The notes beneath the pieces are model-generated. The model made no database searches, was not told where the DNA came from, and saw only the letters and a list, made by a program, of their open reading frames with translations. The position numbers and the translations under genes were made by a program. 64,000 bases of DNA from Ooceraea biroi. Taxonomy: Eukaryota; Arthropoda; Insecta; Hymenoptera; Formicidae. The stretch is taken from the NCBI RefSeq assembly GCF_003672135.1, contig NC_039515.1, forward strand, positions 10,354,001 to 10,418,000, given 5' to 3'. Shown here one piece after another: positions 9,360 through 20,686 of this stretch (the stretch's first letter is position 1; each line of letters starts with the position of its first letter).

Positions 9360-11266
9360 TCATTGCAATGCACATATCGCGGATTTTGAGCCGGGGAAAT
9401 GAGGATTGAATGCAATTGGATGTTGTTTTTTGTTGGGAATCCTCTTTACGACTTTTTGTATTGAGTTCATGTCGACTGTGTCTCCGATTTCAGCTATAAT
9501 TATGGGTTTGTGAAAATCTTGATCCGTTCTGGTTAATCGAACGCCCAACACTTGTGCTGCTAAATTTGCTATGCACAAAGATACCTGAAAATAAAAATTG
9601 TGTAACAGTTATATTAATTGAGCATGAAAAATGTTTTTCGAGCATGGCTGTTTTTTAGAAAATTTTTTCATAAAAAGAAAAGAACTACCGATTCTCCAGT
9701 TCTTGCGGACATATCGTGATAAGGGAACCCATTCTCCGCGGCGAATCGATGCGATCTGTCCCTTTTAACTGTCCTTTGGTGCTCCATGTCGCATTTGTTA
9801 CCCACCAACGCTATCAAAGGTGGCTCATCGTAAGCGTCAATGAAACTTTTGATCTGACTGAGCCATTCATCTAGAATTTCGAAGCTCGAACTATTCGTGA
9901 CGTCGTACACCAGAAGAATAATCTGATTCGTAATGAAAATGATGAAAAAGTACGGTAAATACAGAAAATTATTAAAAGTCATGCGTAATGAGTAATATAA
10001 TATTGATTTGGAGTAAATTCTATAGCGCACATCGACCTTACATGTGCCGCGAAAACGTATTTGTCCAACATGTTGCCGTGCAAAGCGAGTCCACCGACAT
10101 CCCATAGATGCAGATTGACATTCTTGTAACAGCCGATGGAGATATTTTTCAGAAAGAAGTCAATACCCGCGGTAGGTACGTACTGCCTAGTGAAATCGTT
10201 GTTGCAAAACTTCTGGACGATGCTGGTCTAAACAAGTATTCCTGACTCTCAATTATCAAACTATATTGTAGTAGGAAAATAACAGGTATCATGCTAAAAG
10301 ATTGACCATCGATAAAACTAGTAATAATAATTGTGCAAGAATTGCTGAAAGTGAACGAGGGAGTGAAGCCATAACGTACAACTTAAACGGAAAGTTTTAA
10401 CTCTTCAAAGAATAAACAAAAGAAATTTTCTTCGAATATGAATTTATTCCAGACTTGAGAATAATATCTATTGATTTTTCTTCCTTGTGACACGCATTCA
10501 TCATTCAGCAATATGAAAATATAAAAGAAAATGAGTTGGAAGTTTAATAAATTCATGCTTGACCTAGTTAACTTCATTGCGAAAACCATCGATTAGAAAA
10601 TTTAGGTCTGCCGATTGGCCTGTCATTGGTAAAACAAAGAATACGGAATAACCGCGAACGTCGCGTGCGAACGTTGAAAGAGATCCGCATGCTTTAGATT
10701 CAAAGCACGAAGTTACATCCGCAGACTTCATCGATCCAAATTCGCCTATTACATTCACTGTTAATCCATAAACTTTAAACGTGAAAACGTATAAACTTAC
10801 TTTATCATTAGAAAAAAGAAATTGTCTCTAATATTTATAAATAAAGCCACATCATGGATAATATTCACAACCGCGATACAACTAATTACATCAAAATTCA
10901 TCGGGCATCCCTTCTGCCTGCACAGTTTACAAAAAACGAAAGACATTCTCTTCAAAGAGTACTCTTCAACAATAAACTGTCACCTGTTGAAGTGTTCTCT
11001 CAGTATACATTTCACCATGGTAAACGGCAAACAAGTTCAAACGGATTCTGCATGCGCTAATATAAATTTCGTTTCGCGAAGTTTGCAAGCACCAAAATAA
11101 CAACGGAGGGATCAACCATCCCGGCGCACGCGTTTACGTTTGACTATCATTGTGCTCTAGATCTAGCGAACGTGATGCCGAAGAAACTCACTTTGCCGGC
11201 ACCGGAGTCACCTACGAACACGATTTTCAGCCGCTTCTCGGCTGAATCCTCTTCGGCGTCTGACAT
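9360..11266 (-). CDS. Rab28: Ras-related GTPase Rab28
   Basis: Four exons, all joined in phase 0: 11266-11192, 10227-10042, 9922-9689 and 9584-9360, giving 239 residues (human Rab28 has 221). Exon borders are GTGAG/GTAAG/GTAGT donors and AG acceptors. The P-loop GDSGAGKTS spans residues 19-27, split by the first intron. G3 is WDVGG (67-71), G4 is NKCD (129-132), and G5 is SAR (159-161). The C-terminus ends CALQ, a prenylation CAAX box that is characteristic of Rab28 (human CAVQ) rather than the CC endings of most Rabs. Rab28 works in ciliary and extracellular-vesicle trafficking and endosomal sorting in other animals. Unusually, the residue after WDVGG is Leu72, where human Rab28 has the catalytic Gln72. 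The first intron is 964 bp and contains only spurious ORFs. Confidence 0.93.
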
Positions 11267-11931
11267 GAAGGCACACGACGAACGGCTCCCGAGAAATCGA
11301 GTATCATGCAAGTGGCATAGCTCCGACGACGACCGCCAAGACGGCCCTTGACTGACTATAGCGCGGCATATAACGTCGCAGCTCGCGCGTGTGGCCGACG
11401 AACGAAGTCCGAATCGACCGACGATGGTGGCCAGTGCGGCGTCGTCGTCGTCGTCATCTATTCGCAGGAATGAATAAATTAGCGAATAATCGATAGTTGG
11501 CGAGCTGCCATCGCCACCATGCGTGCATTGCGGCTAGTGTCGGGACCGGACGCGAAAGGTGCTTTGATGACGACAATTAATGACGATCATAATGACACGC
11601 GTACTGTGTCTCGTAACAACTTTGACAAGATGCGCTTTTGTGTCTGCAAAACGCCGTTTTGCAGAAGAAAATATTTAGTTTCTTTAATTTTTCTGAAAAA
11701 AAAGAAAATGAAAGTTCTTCGTGGAGAAAATGGGATATAAGAATAAAGCGCTATATTTAGCACTTGCGATAATAAATTATATTTTGTCGTTATACAACAT
11801 GAATTCTATTTGATCCTTTTATCACGGTTGTTTACATTAATACTGTCATAAAGATCGAAGACATTCGTCTAATTGATCGATAAGCTCGCAATAACACTTG
11901 TAAAAGAATCTGAAGAATCTATGAATTTTTC
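11267..11931. other. Rab28 upstream region and F-box gene 3' flank
   Basis: The segment 11270-11520 is GC-rich with a GTC trinucleotide run (near 11440-11455), consistent with the Rab28 promoter and leader on the minus strand. The remainder is AT-rich 3' flank of the F-box gene. The ORF starting at 11519 has no coding character. Confidence 0.5.
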
Positions 11932-12450
11932 TTAATTGAAAATTAGATCCTTGTAGTTTTGTAGAAGGTAGTAATTTGACACTCTGCAACAAGTGGTTGT
12001 TCTAACGACTGTCAGTCTATCGGCTCGCTCAAAATTGGCTTTGACGATTTCATAGTATCTCCCATCGCTAAAAAACAAAGAGATATTTTATGTGCATTTC
12101 GTATACGATTTAAGTTTATTTTACTTTTACCTTAAACTTAAACATCTTAGTTTGATGCATTTTACACGGAGGATATCTATAGCCTTTTGGCTTTTGTCAG
12201 AAAATCGTAAATTTTCTGGATCCCATCGCAATTCCAAACGTTCTAAATGCGGACAATTATTAGCAATTCCGTCCATCAGCTGATCTACATGAATGTTGAC
12301 GCCAAGTCTCTCTTGAGTACCCATTATAAGTATTCTAAAGCATTATTAATATGTGATTTTATAATTAAAGTTTAATATAATAATAAAATAAAAGAAAGAT
12401 AGACTTTTATAAAATTAATTAATTTTCTAATATGTGATGAGTGATATGTG

Positions 12451-12507
<57 letters not shown>

Positions 12508-15390
12508 TAAACAGAAAAGTATATAATCGAAAATATTGAATTATAAAAATGTAATTCATAATTGTCATTGTGTATTTAAATTGCACCATTCACATAATAT
12601 TTCCGCGTTTAGACAGAACATTGTTGTATCGGACTCAACTGGATGTACTTACACCACAGACTAGACTAGGCTAGATTAAACAAATCATAAATGCTCACTT
12701 CGCATTGGTGAGAATTGGTAGAACACTCTGCCACAGTTGATCCGTGATATGTGGCATGCCTGACAATGCAAGACCGTACAACTGATGACCATGCCTCGAA
12801 AGGAACTTGTGCAATGCATCGTCAGTTAGATTATCAGAGCTATCCAGATCCAGTGCTATCAAGTTTCGCGGATTTCCGACCTCTGTCCAGGCCTTTATTA
12901 CACTGTCATTGAAGCCGTTTAGTTGGCCGGCGCTTAGAAAACGAAGCCCGGGGATTCTAGTCAGCATGTCGATAAGGCACTCCGTTGACAAATCGGTAGC
13001 AGTAACGTCGAGCTCCAGAACGCTGGATTTCTCCCATTCAACTTCCTTTACGTATTCGCTCTGCAGATCTAAAATAATAATATCACATTAGTTCGAGATA
13101 GACACATGCTAATGATTTCTCCAAACATTCTGTATAATTATATGCATTGCACGAAGATTTTAAGAATTTAAACAAAGTAGTATTGTTTGAAAATTTACAA
13201 AAGGTTTATCGCCCAAACGAAATTCTTGAATTTATTGAGCAAATAATGCAATATTTTGTTTGTCATCGTAAAAATAATATGATTAATAGCTCACTTGTCC
13301 CTTGCATAAGAAGACATCTCAGTCTTCTGCTTCTTTGGAAAAGAGTCTTCATGGTCGAACCGGTTACTTTGGCGCAGAAATTCACGGCTAAACACTCCAG
13401 TTGAATGCAATTGGAGGAGAAGGCATCGATATGCGAATCATCCACAAAGTTGATTCCATACAAATTAATCACTCTTAAATTCGGCGTAGCTGATTTGAGT
13501 TTGTGCACATTGATCACCTCGTAGATCTCCTCTTCTTCTTCCTCAACTTTTTCATATGTTCCTAGAGATTAATAGAATTTATATTAAAATACATTGTGAT
13601 TAATATTGCAATAAATTATAATGCGTAATTGATAATTTTACCATTTATGAATCTATAATAAACATCTCTCTCTTTCATATATTAGGTGTGCAAATTAATT
13701 CGGTGCTTTTAGTTTTGAAGAAATTGAGCCTTATTTACTTTCTTTTCTTTCGAGAGGGAATCTATCAGCTGCCCGATAGATGGAGCAAAGTATTAGAACA
13801 TGATGGAAAATATTTCGAAGACATATTTATTATACTTTTTTTAATAAAGGCTCAATTTCTTTTTAAAAAGCAGTAAATTAATTTGTACACCTACTATTAT
13901 TATATATTATTATATTTAATTAATATATTTAATTAATAATATATTCATATTTTAGAAAATATGTCGGTGGTTATTACTATTCAGCAGTAAAACGTATATA
14001 ATTCATTTCATATATGATATTATACGCATAAAAAATTAAAATAAAGTTTTAACTAATCACTAACCGATTAAATGAAGGATCTCAAGTCCGTTAATGAAAT
14101 TGTAAATTTTTCGCATAAATCCTTCCATGAAAATGACTTCCGATAAGCAAATACACATATACTTCAGCTTCGTGGGAAACGCTTGCATCTCCGAGAAGTC
14201 GTGTAGTTGCATGGCAGTTGAAAAATCCAATAACATGTGTGTCAAATTGGGACACTTGTTAGCTAATTCGTGCAATACGGTATGTGTAATCAATTCGATC
14301 GGTAATTCAATGTATCGTAAGGAAGCTCCAAAACGTACGCTGCAAATATTAAATTGTCATCATTTAAAATACGCAAAATGAGCTTTATCTTTCTCGCTTT
14401 AGTTAAGTGTTGACATAAACAAAAGAATAAAGAGAGCATCACCAGTAATTCTTTAGATCAATATTTTCTAAATTTTAATCTCAATTCTAGTAACAAGATG
14501 TAAAATAAATATCAGTATGATTTCCTTAAGCCTGCGTGAAGTTTCAAGTCTTGTAACTGAAACTGACCGCTTTCGAAATTGTTCATCTTGCCCATGTAAA
14601 CCTTTCTCCTTAAAAGTCTTGTATAAAAAAAATCAAACTCTAGCCTCGAAAAGTATGCAAGAATTATGTATTAACTCGCGTTACCTGATTAAGTGCAGTA
14701 GATTCTCCAAAGAGCTCACATGAAGCCCGCTTATTTCTGGCCTTAGAGACACATGCTTCCAAAGACGCGTATCATACGCGATTTGTCGCCAGCGTTTGCA
14801 AACGCGAGCAACCCTGCATATCTCGCGATGAGAGAGATAGCTGAAGATATTCAAGAGGACCTTGTCCGGTAGCTTTTCTATTGTCTGTACAGAAATATAA
14901 TTATGTTATAATCTTGTCAGACACAGAAAAAAATGCTTAAAACTATTTTCATGGAATATCGTGATGCTATTGATATTTTTAAAATATAATTAAACTGTGA
15001 TTATCAGTTGTTAAATAAAGATATAACTATCCATTTAGTAGTTTATTTCAAAGAATTAATAGAGCTGTATTTATCGGTTTCAGGTATGATATTTGGCTTC
15101 GAGGGATCTCTGTACGAATAACTAAGTTTTTATAACTTGAGGATATTATTCGGCTTATCAGAGAGAGCAATTAATTCTGTGAAATCTAACGTGATGTAAA
15201 CAGAAATGTAATGTTTTGTTGTACGGATTGTCACACCAGAAGTAAATCAACGATTGTATCACCGTTTGACGATGCACTTAATAAACCAACAACTCACAGT
15301 ACGGCTCTTTGCAGCAGCACCCTCGGAAACGTACATCTGAGACGTTTCCAGGGCGATCTGACCCCAAACATCCACACCACCGAGATCCAT
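11932..15390 (-). CDS. F-box and leucine-rich-repeat protein (SCF substrate adaptor)
   Basis: Seven exons assembled by phase: 15390-15298, 14884-14685, 14339-14065, 13561-13295, 13068-12699, 12334-12131 and 12067-11932. The total is 1545 nt, 514 residues. Residues about 34-75 are an F-box (LPDKVLLNIFSYLSHREICR, then VARVCKRWRQIAYDTRLWKH), the Skp1-binding module. From about residue 100 to 480 follow irregular leucine-rich repeats (NCPNLTHMLLDF, ATPNLRVINLYG, NCIQLECLAVNFC, IPGLRFLSAGQL, RNLIALDLDSSDNLTDDAL, NCPHLERLELRW). An acidic loop of six Glu interrupts them near residue 197. The expected role is substrate recognition in an SCF ubiquitin ligase. The layout recalls the insect F-box/LRR protein FipoQ, but I cannot confirm orthology. 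The start ATG is preceded by a GC-poor leader, and the first exon encodes 31 residues. Confidence 0.88.
12451..12502. repeat. (AT)n(GT)n microsatellite
   Basis: Five AT units followed by about 21 GT units, in an intron of the F-box gene. Confidence 0.95.
13685..13891. mobile_element. Internally deleted mariner element
   Basis: A 207-bp element flanked by TA dinucleotides (13683-13684, 13892-13893). The ends GGTGTGCAAATTAATTCGGT and, inverted, GGTGTACAAATTAATTTACT continue into an inverted AAGAAATTGAGCCT, so the arms are about 50 nt. This TIR type and the TA target fit Tc1/mariner. Inside, on +, a short reading frame retains EGIYQLPDRWSKVLEHDGKY, like the C-terminal end of mariner transposases (I..LP.RW.K.....G.YF). 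The rest of the transposase is missing. It lies in the intron of the F-box gene between exons at 13561 and 14065. Confidence 0.75.
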
Positions 15391-15950
15391 GATGCTGCTC
15401 CTCTTTCAATGTTAGATCAGAAGAAGAGAGCGTTCGACCGTTTCGCTCTGGCTTCCGCAGATTTCTTTCACGCGTGCGAATTATGCCGACTTAGCTATTT
15501 ACTTTTCCACAGTTTGTTACTATTTTAATTCGGGGTCACCTTCATTTCCTGCTCTTTGATTAATCGTCACCGTATCATATCGGAATTTATTTTGGCGTAT
15601 AATGTTTCACGAACTTTTTTTGGACGCTGGATCAGAATTTTCGAGTCATGCACTTTGACGTTTTCTAACGTGGACGAGAATTTCACGCTGATGAAAACAA
15701 GAGAAATTACTATATGCAGAAATTACACACGCGGTCTGCTAGAATCGCAGCACGAGGCAGAATTCGGTAAAGCTCAAACTACAAGTCTTCAGAGCTTTTA
15801 ATCGGATCGCGCTTGCGCGCCGCCCTAAATATACGACTTGGAAGGCTTGCTTGCACTTTATTTTAAACCCCACCGTCCGCATTCACGGAATATCCGTCCG
15901 GGATATGAGTTTTATATTTTTCATGAAATTTACTTCCTGATGAAACCGAA
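15391..15950. other. F-box gene upstream region
   Basis: Moderately AT-rich. Probably holds the 5' leader and promoter of the F-box gene and the 3' UTR of the unidentified gene. No conserved signal was recognised. Confidence 0.4.
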
Positions 15951-16459
15951 TTAGGTCCGTCTACCCATTTTATATTCTTCCTTGCAAGCATTGCACGATA
16001 CGTCAGTTTTTAAATGTACTTCGCAGTTGTCAATGGAGAAGGCATACTTGCAACCCTCTTGGCGTACATATAATTGATTTGTTCTCTAATTGTTTCATCG
16101 ATATAATATGTACAACTATTATTCTCTACATGTATAATAACGCGTATAGAATACGTAATACATGTATGTATCATTTGTAATACCTTATCATATGATTTCG
16201 CATATTGGAATGGCTTCTTTAATATAATATCTCACGCTGCAACTGACGTCAAAACGAAACTATATAATGCCGTGTAATGCCAGGAGCTTTGGATTGTTGA
16301 TTATACTTTTACATCTGCTCATTTTGCATATATGTATAATGTTTAAAATTTTATATAAAAAAACATACCAGAAAATATGTGTACGCAAAATATAATATAC
16401 GCAATAAGTTCTTTTCGGGAGAGAATTTGCTGCTGCTTTAATGAATGTGTACAAATAAG

Positions 16460-16498
<39 letters not shown>

Positions 16499-18139
16499 TT
16501 CAATGTGAGATTATATAGATCAGTTAGGAGGGGTAGCCTTTATAATGTCTTTCGTGTCTTTTTGGCGTAATAATTGGCACGATTTCAATTTCAATGATAC
16601 TCGTAATGATCTACCAGCAACAGGTTACAATATATATCACATACTAATTAAAGTGTGTAAATCTTGTGTCAAGCAGCGCAGTTAATGACCGGAAATTACA
16701 TATCTAAGTTGTGACAGATATTTTAATGTACAAAATACAATAAATAAAAAAAATAGTCTCACTAAAACAAATATATTAATTCTTTCAAATTTTTTCACTT
16801 TTATTTTAATCTGTTTCATTTTAGTAGCGTTTATAAAATTACGATATTCATATAAATGTTACTAATTGTTTCTTTTTAAATCTCCAATTATATATGTGAT
16901 AGAAAGAATTTCCAATGTATCGTTTTCTTCCTTGTCTAGAGAAACATTGTGCAACATTTTATGCAGCAAACTATCGTGTTATAACAAAACCAGGAAGAAA
17001 CATCATATCTGTCCTTTAAATTGTTACAAGTATCGAATAAATTTTGTGAATTATCTTATAAATTAATACGAGTGCTAAGAATCACCGTTGATTTTCCTCG
17101 ATGGGTCGTACTAAATTCCTCCTTGGATATCGCGTTGACGTGCTCCACGGCTAATTGCGTCCAAGTAGTCATTGTTACAGCTCAAAAATACGTTTACGGA
17201 CGAAGAACGAAGTGAAGAACTGCACGAGGTACGACTGTGAATTACAAAGTTTTGCTAGCAAACCATCACGTTTGCATTTTTTGAGCAAATCTACCGCTAA
17301 TTCGCGCTGGAGAACTGGATATCAGCCCCGATTTAACGTGCGGATTGGGGTTTGACCGCTCTACAAGAGTCAGTACTTGCGACTGAGTCTACTTTAATTG
17401 GTTATAAATAAAGACAAGCAGAGACAGGCAGGGGCAGGCATCAGGCCAGAATGGGAGAAGACCTATTGACATTCCCCGGCGAATTGACGTGACACTTGTT
17501 ACATGAAAAGAAACAAACGCCGACTGCACCGTGTCCCGAAATTCGTTTCGTTCGGTTTGGCCAAACCACTTTTGCCGAGCAATGGATTGTGGAATGATCT
17601 GTCATTCACGACATATTATAAAAGTTATAAAATCCAATATCGATCCTTAAGGCACTCGGAGATGCGAAGATATTGGATACGTAGTTTTGAAAATAGTTGT
17701 GACATTCGATGCTTGATCATTTGGTGTATACGCAGAAAATTTGTATTTTTAAATATTTTAATGTAAAATGGAAAGTTTTAAGTACACTATTTATAAATAA
17801 TAAATATCTGAAATTTTCATGTATTTAGAACTGAGCTTGAAATAAGCTTTTAGAAAGGAACTTATTGTTAGACAACATTTTTGTAACTTTGATGTCGCAT
17901 TCGACAAGAACGCGACATATGGCGTGGTGTGTATTAGATTCACTTTTACTATCCTCTTTTTTTCTTTTAGCGAAAAAGTATCGATTACTAATAAAGTAAT
18001 AAAATACAAAGATAAGTTTGCTCACTGTGTTAGGACGCCTGATTATCTTCTCCGGATCATCTCCTTCGAAGGCGTTGAGTTGTTGCAGCGCAGCTTCCAC
18101 GCTCAGGACATTCCAATTTGACATTCTTCGCATGTCCAT
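15951..18139 (-). CDS. Unidentified gene, candidate first and last exons
   Basis: Two good coding pieces on the minus strand. The 5' piece, 18139-18026, starts MDMRRMSNWNVLSVEAALQQ, continues LNAFEGDDPEKIIRRPNT, and ends at a clean donor ACA|GTGAGC in phase 0. The 3' piece, 16085-15951, follows an acceptor (AACAATTAG). It encodes 44 residues including RQEGCKYAFSIDNCEVHLK and SCNACKEEYKMGRRT before TAA. Both are phase 0 and can be joined directly, but other exons may lie between. The second piece is Cys-rich (CKYAFSIDNC, SCNAC). I do not recognise the protein. The gene would start upstream of, and read towards, the F-box gene. Whether both pieces belong to one transcript is inference. Confidence 0.4.
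16464..16497. repeat. (TG)n microsatellite
   Basis: About 16 TG units within the putative intron of the unidentified gene. Confidence 0.95.
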
Positions 18140-19385
18140 GACGATAATATCGATTAGAAAAATATCCCGCAAGGATATCCGTTACAAGGCAGAGGCGGAG
18201 GAACAAAAGAGAAGCAAAAATTTTACGCTGTTATTTTATAAGCCATTCAGCAATGACGAGTGCAGCAAGTTTTACCGATGCTTTATTAATTACGCAATCA
18301 GCAAAAGGACAAACACAATCTGCACGTATCACTTTAGAAGGGATCACAAGGTGATATCGTAATCCTTTCGCACTTTGCTAGTGGTCCACGTCACTTCACA
18401 GAAAGGAACGAACAGGTATAAATGGAGAATCGGAACAAGTGGCATTACTGATGAAATTGTACGACCTAGGAGACGCGCGTTCTCGATTCTCGCATCACTA
18501 TATGATTGCACAGTAAGCTATTCGGCACATTTTCACAATCGGGATGCCGATCGGTTGCCCGATCTTCTAATCACCGTCGCGACATTTCGGCAGATTCGGA
18601 TAATCTCTAGCTAATCTCGAGACTCGATAGACTTTTCCGCGTATTCGGCTTATTTAGTTGAGAACGGGCGCGACCGTCGTCGATAGGCGAAAAGTAGCGT
18701 ACTCAGTCATCTTCGTGATGTTCATGTAGACGTCCGGCTGCGTTCTGCGGTCCGAGGAGAAAAATTGTAACTAAAATAATCGTATGTTTCTCTCGCAGCT
18801 TTCCCGAAATAGACTCGCTGGAGTGCTCCGCGAGCGCAAGCACCTCGTACAGGCGAATCATTCGAGCGAGAAGAGAAGCCGGTATATTTTTTACGCAGTT
18901 TGAAAAGACGTACTTTTATATGATGGAAGATATAGACTACTCGCATTCCCTCCTTCTGTTTGCCAGTATGCAGCTTTACTCATAACTTTTGCCAAAAGCG
19001 TTTTCTCATGTGCATATAACATAAATATATTATAATTATGATATTATATTTATCTTTGATAAATACGTTTTGTAGCATATATTTTCATTGGTTCTATTAA
19101 AGAATTTTTAAGATAGATTTTAATTAAATGGATACATGGATACGTATCATATTGTGGAAAGAGAAAGAGATGAAACTGTCTCTGTTCTGAGTAAAAGCTT
19201 ACTCCTTAAACTTGATTTGTTCTTAAGTTCTTTGTCATAGTAACACAAAAATTAAATGAATCAGGCGACGCGGTAGCGTCGCGACGCCAAGTACATAAAA
19301 ATAAAAAATAAGGCTCCGAACAATAAGAATTACTGCATAAACATCGTTATGCGTTACCAAGTTCAGTGCATAGACGTCGAGCGCT
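18140..19385. other. Upstream region of the unidentified gene
   Basis: Contains a CpG-richer block at about 18440-18880, perhaps promoter DNA, then AT-rich sequence up to the second repeat copy. ORFs here overlap in several frames and show no protein family. Confidence 0.4.
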
Positions 19386-20686
19386 ACCGTATAGCTTATC
19401 TGGAATTCATATCATTTGACAGGTCACATAAACTTATGATTAAAATATTTCAGGAACTAAAGCCGTTATCAAAAATCTAACGGCACTTTTATTATATAAT
19501 ATTATTATATAAGCTTTCGATTGCGACCAATTTGATCAAGATTGATGCAGTCAGTCTTGAGACATTGTAATCGTATATTATAATTGTGACGTTTCATTTT
19601 CCTTTTCCATGCAATTCAGGTTCAGACTCACGTACATATGTTCGCACATACACATGCAAAGCGATTTTGTCCGTCAAGCTGCCGTTCACACATGCATGAT
19701 GTAATTTATTATAAATTAAAACTGATTTTAATACTTTTGGATAATGTTTTATTTTAAGATAAATATATAAATCGCAAAAACTATAACAAATTTAAATTTA
19801 CTTGTTTAAATGAAATCATCGTGATAGCGTCGCAATGATAAGTAAATAATTCTTCTAATTTTGAACGATATATTATGACAATTTAAGATATAATTTGGAA
19901 CATTTTATACTCATAGAACGTAACCGAGGAAGAAAGAAAGGGAGTGAGAGAGAAAATTTTAAATTGTCACAATTTATATTTGACAATTAGAAGAATTAAG
20001 GAGATTTGCACGATTAGATAAATCTTTATTATCCAACATTTTTATGTTGGATGAGATCTCACAGCAGAAATAAAATGGCATATTATTACGGCAATACAAA
20101 AATACATAAAAACATTAAAAATTAATGAAATATAAAAAATGTTTACAAAAAGTAATGAGATCCCTCTAAAAAACCTTACAAAGGTAAAAAAATACGCCGA
20201 GTACATTAAAAAGCAAAACTAAATATGATGAAATTCATAGTTAACTAGCCAAGTACCTAGAAGCAATTCAGTTTGAGGATTTGTAATTTGAAATAATACT
20301 TGGCGTGCCCGGGTCGCATTAAAACGTACGTCTTACCTATAATTTGTATAAACTCTATGTGTAAAGTATTTGTATTGAGTGAGTAATGAAAAGGGATATT
20401 TATAATCACTCCGCTAATGTGCAAAACTGTAAACGTATTTGTTTTAATACCAAATACAAAGATTTACGAGTCATTAGTGAAAATACTCAAGGCAGTACAA
20501 ATTTAGAAGAATGCATATCCAATGCGACCCGGGCACGCCAAGTATTATTTCAAATTACAATTAAATCCTCAAACTGAATTGCTTCTAGGTACTTGGCTAG
20601 TTAACTATGAATTTCATCATATTTAGTTTTGCTTTTTAATGTACTTGGCGTATTTTTTTTACCTTTGTAAGGTTTTTTAGAGGGAT
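19386..20686. repeat. Dispersed repeat unit, copy B (empty nested site)
   Basis: 1301 bp, nearly identical to 3067-4555 but without the 171-bp nested MITE. The uninterrupted site reads GTTAACTATGAATTT. Its right 527 bp (20160-20686) are the TIR element with termini ATCCCTCTAAAAAACC. The left flank differs from copy A except for a CGCT tetranucleotide next to the border. The ORF at 20386-20577 matches that of copy A exactly. Confidence 0.85.

Noticed and set aside
10383..11100. ORFs between Rab28 exons 1 and 2
   Set aside because: They sit within the 964-bp first intron, with no splice-consistent frame or family.
17045..17178. Possible minus-strand exon (MTTWTQLAVEHVNAISKEEF)
   Set aside because: Short frame without a good donor, and no phase-compatible join to the exons at 18139 or 16085.
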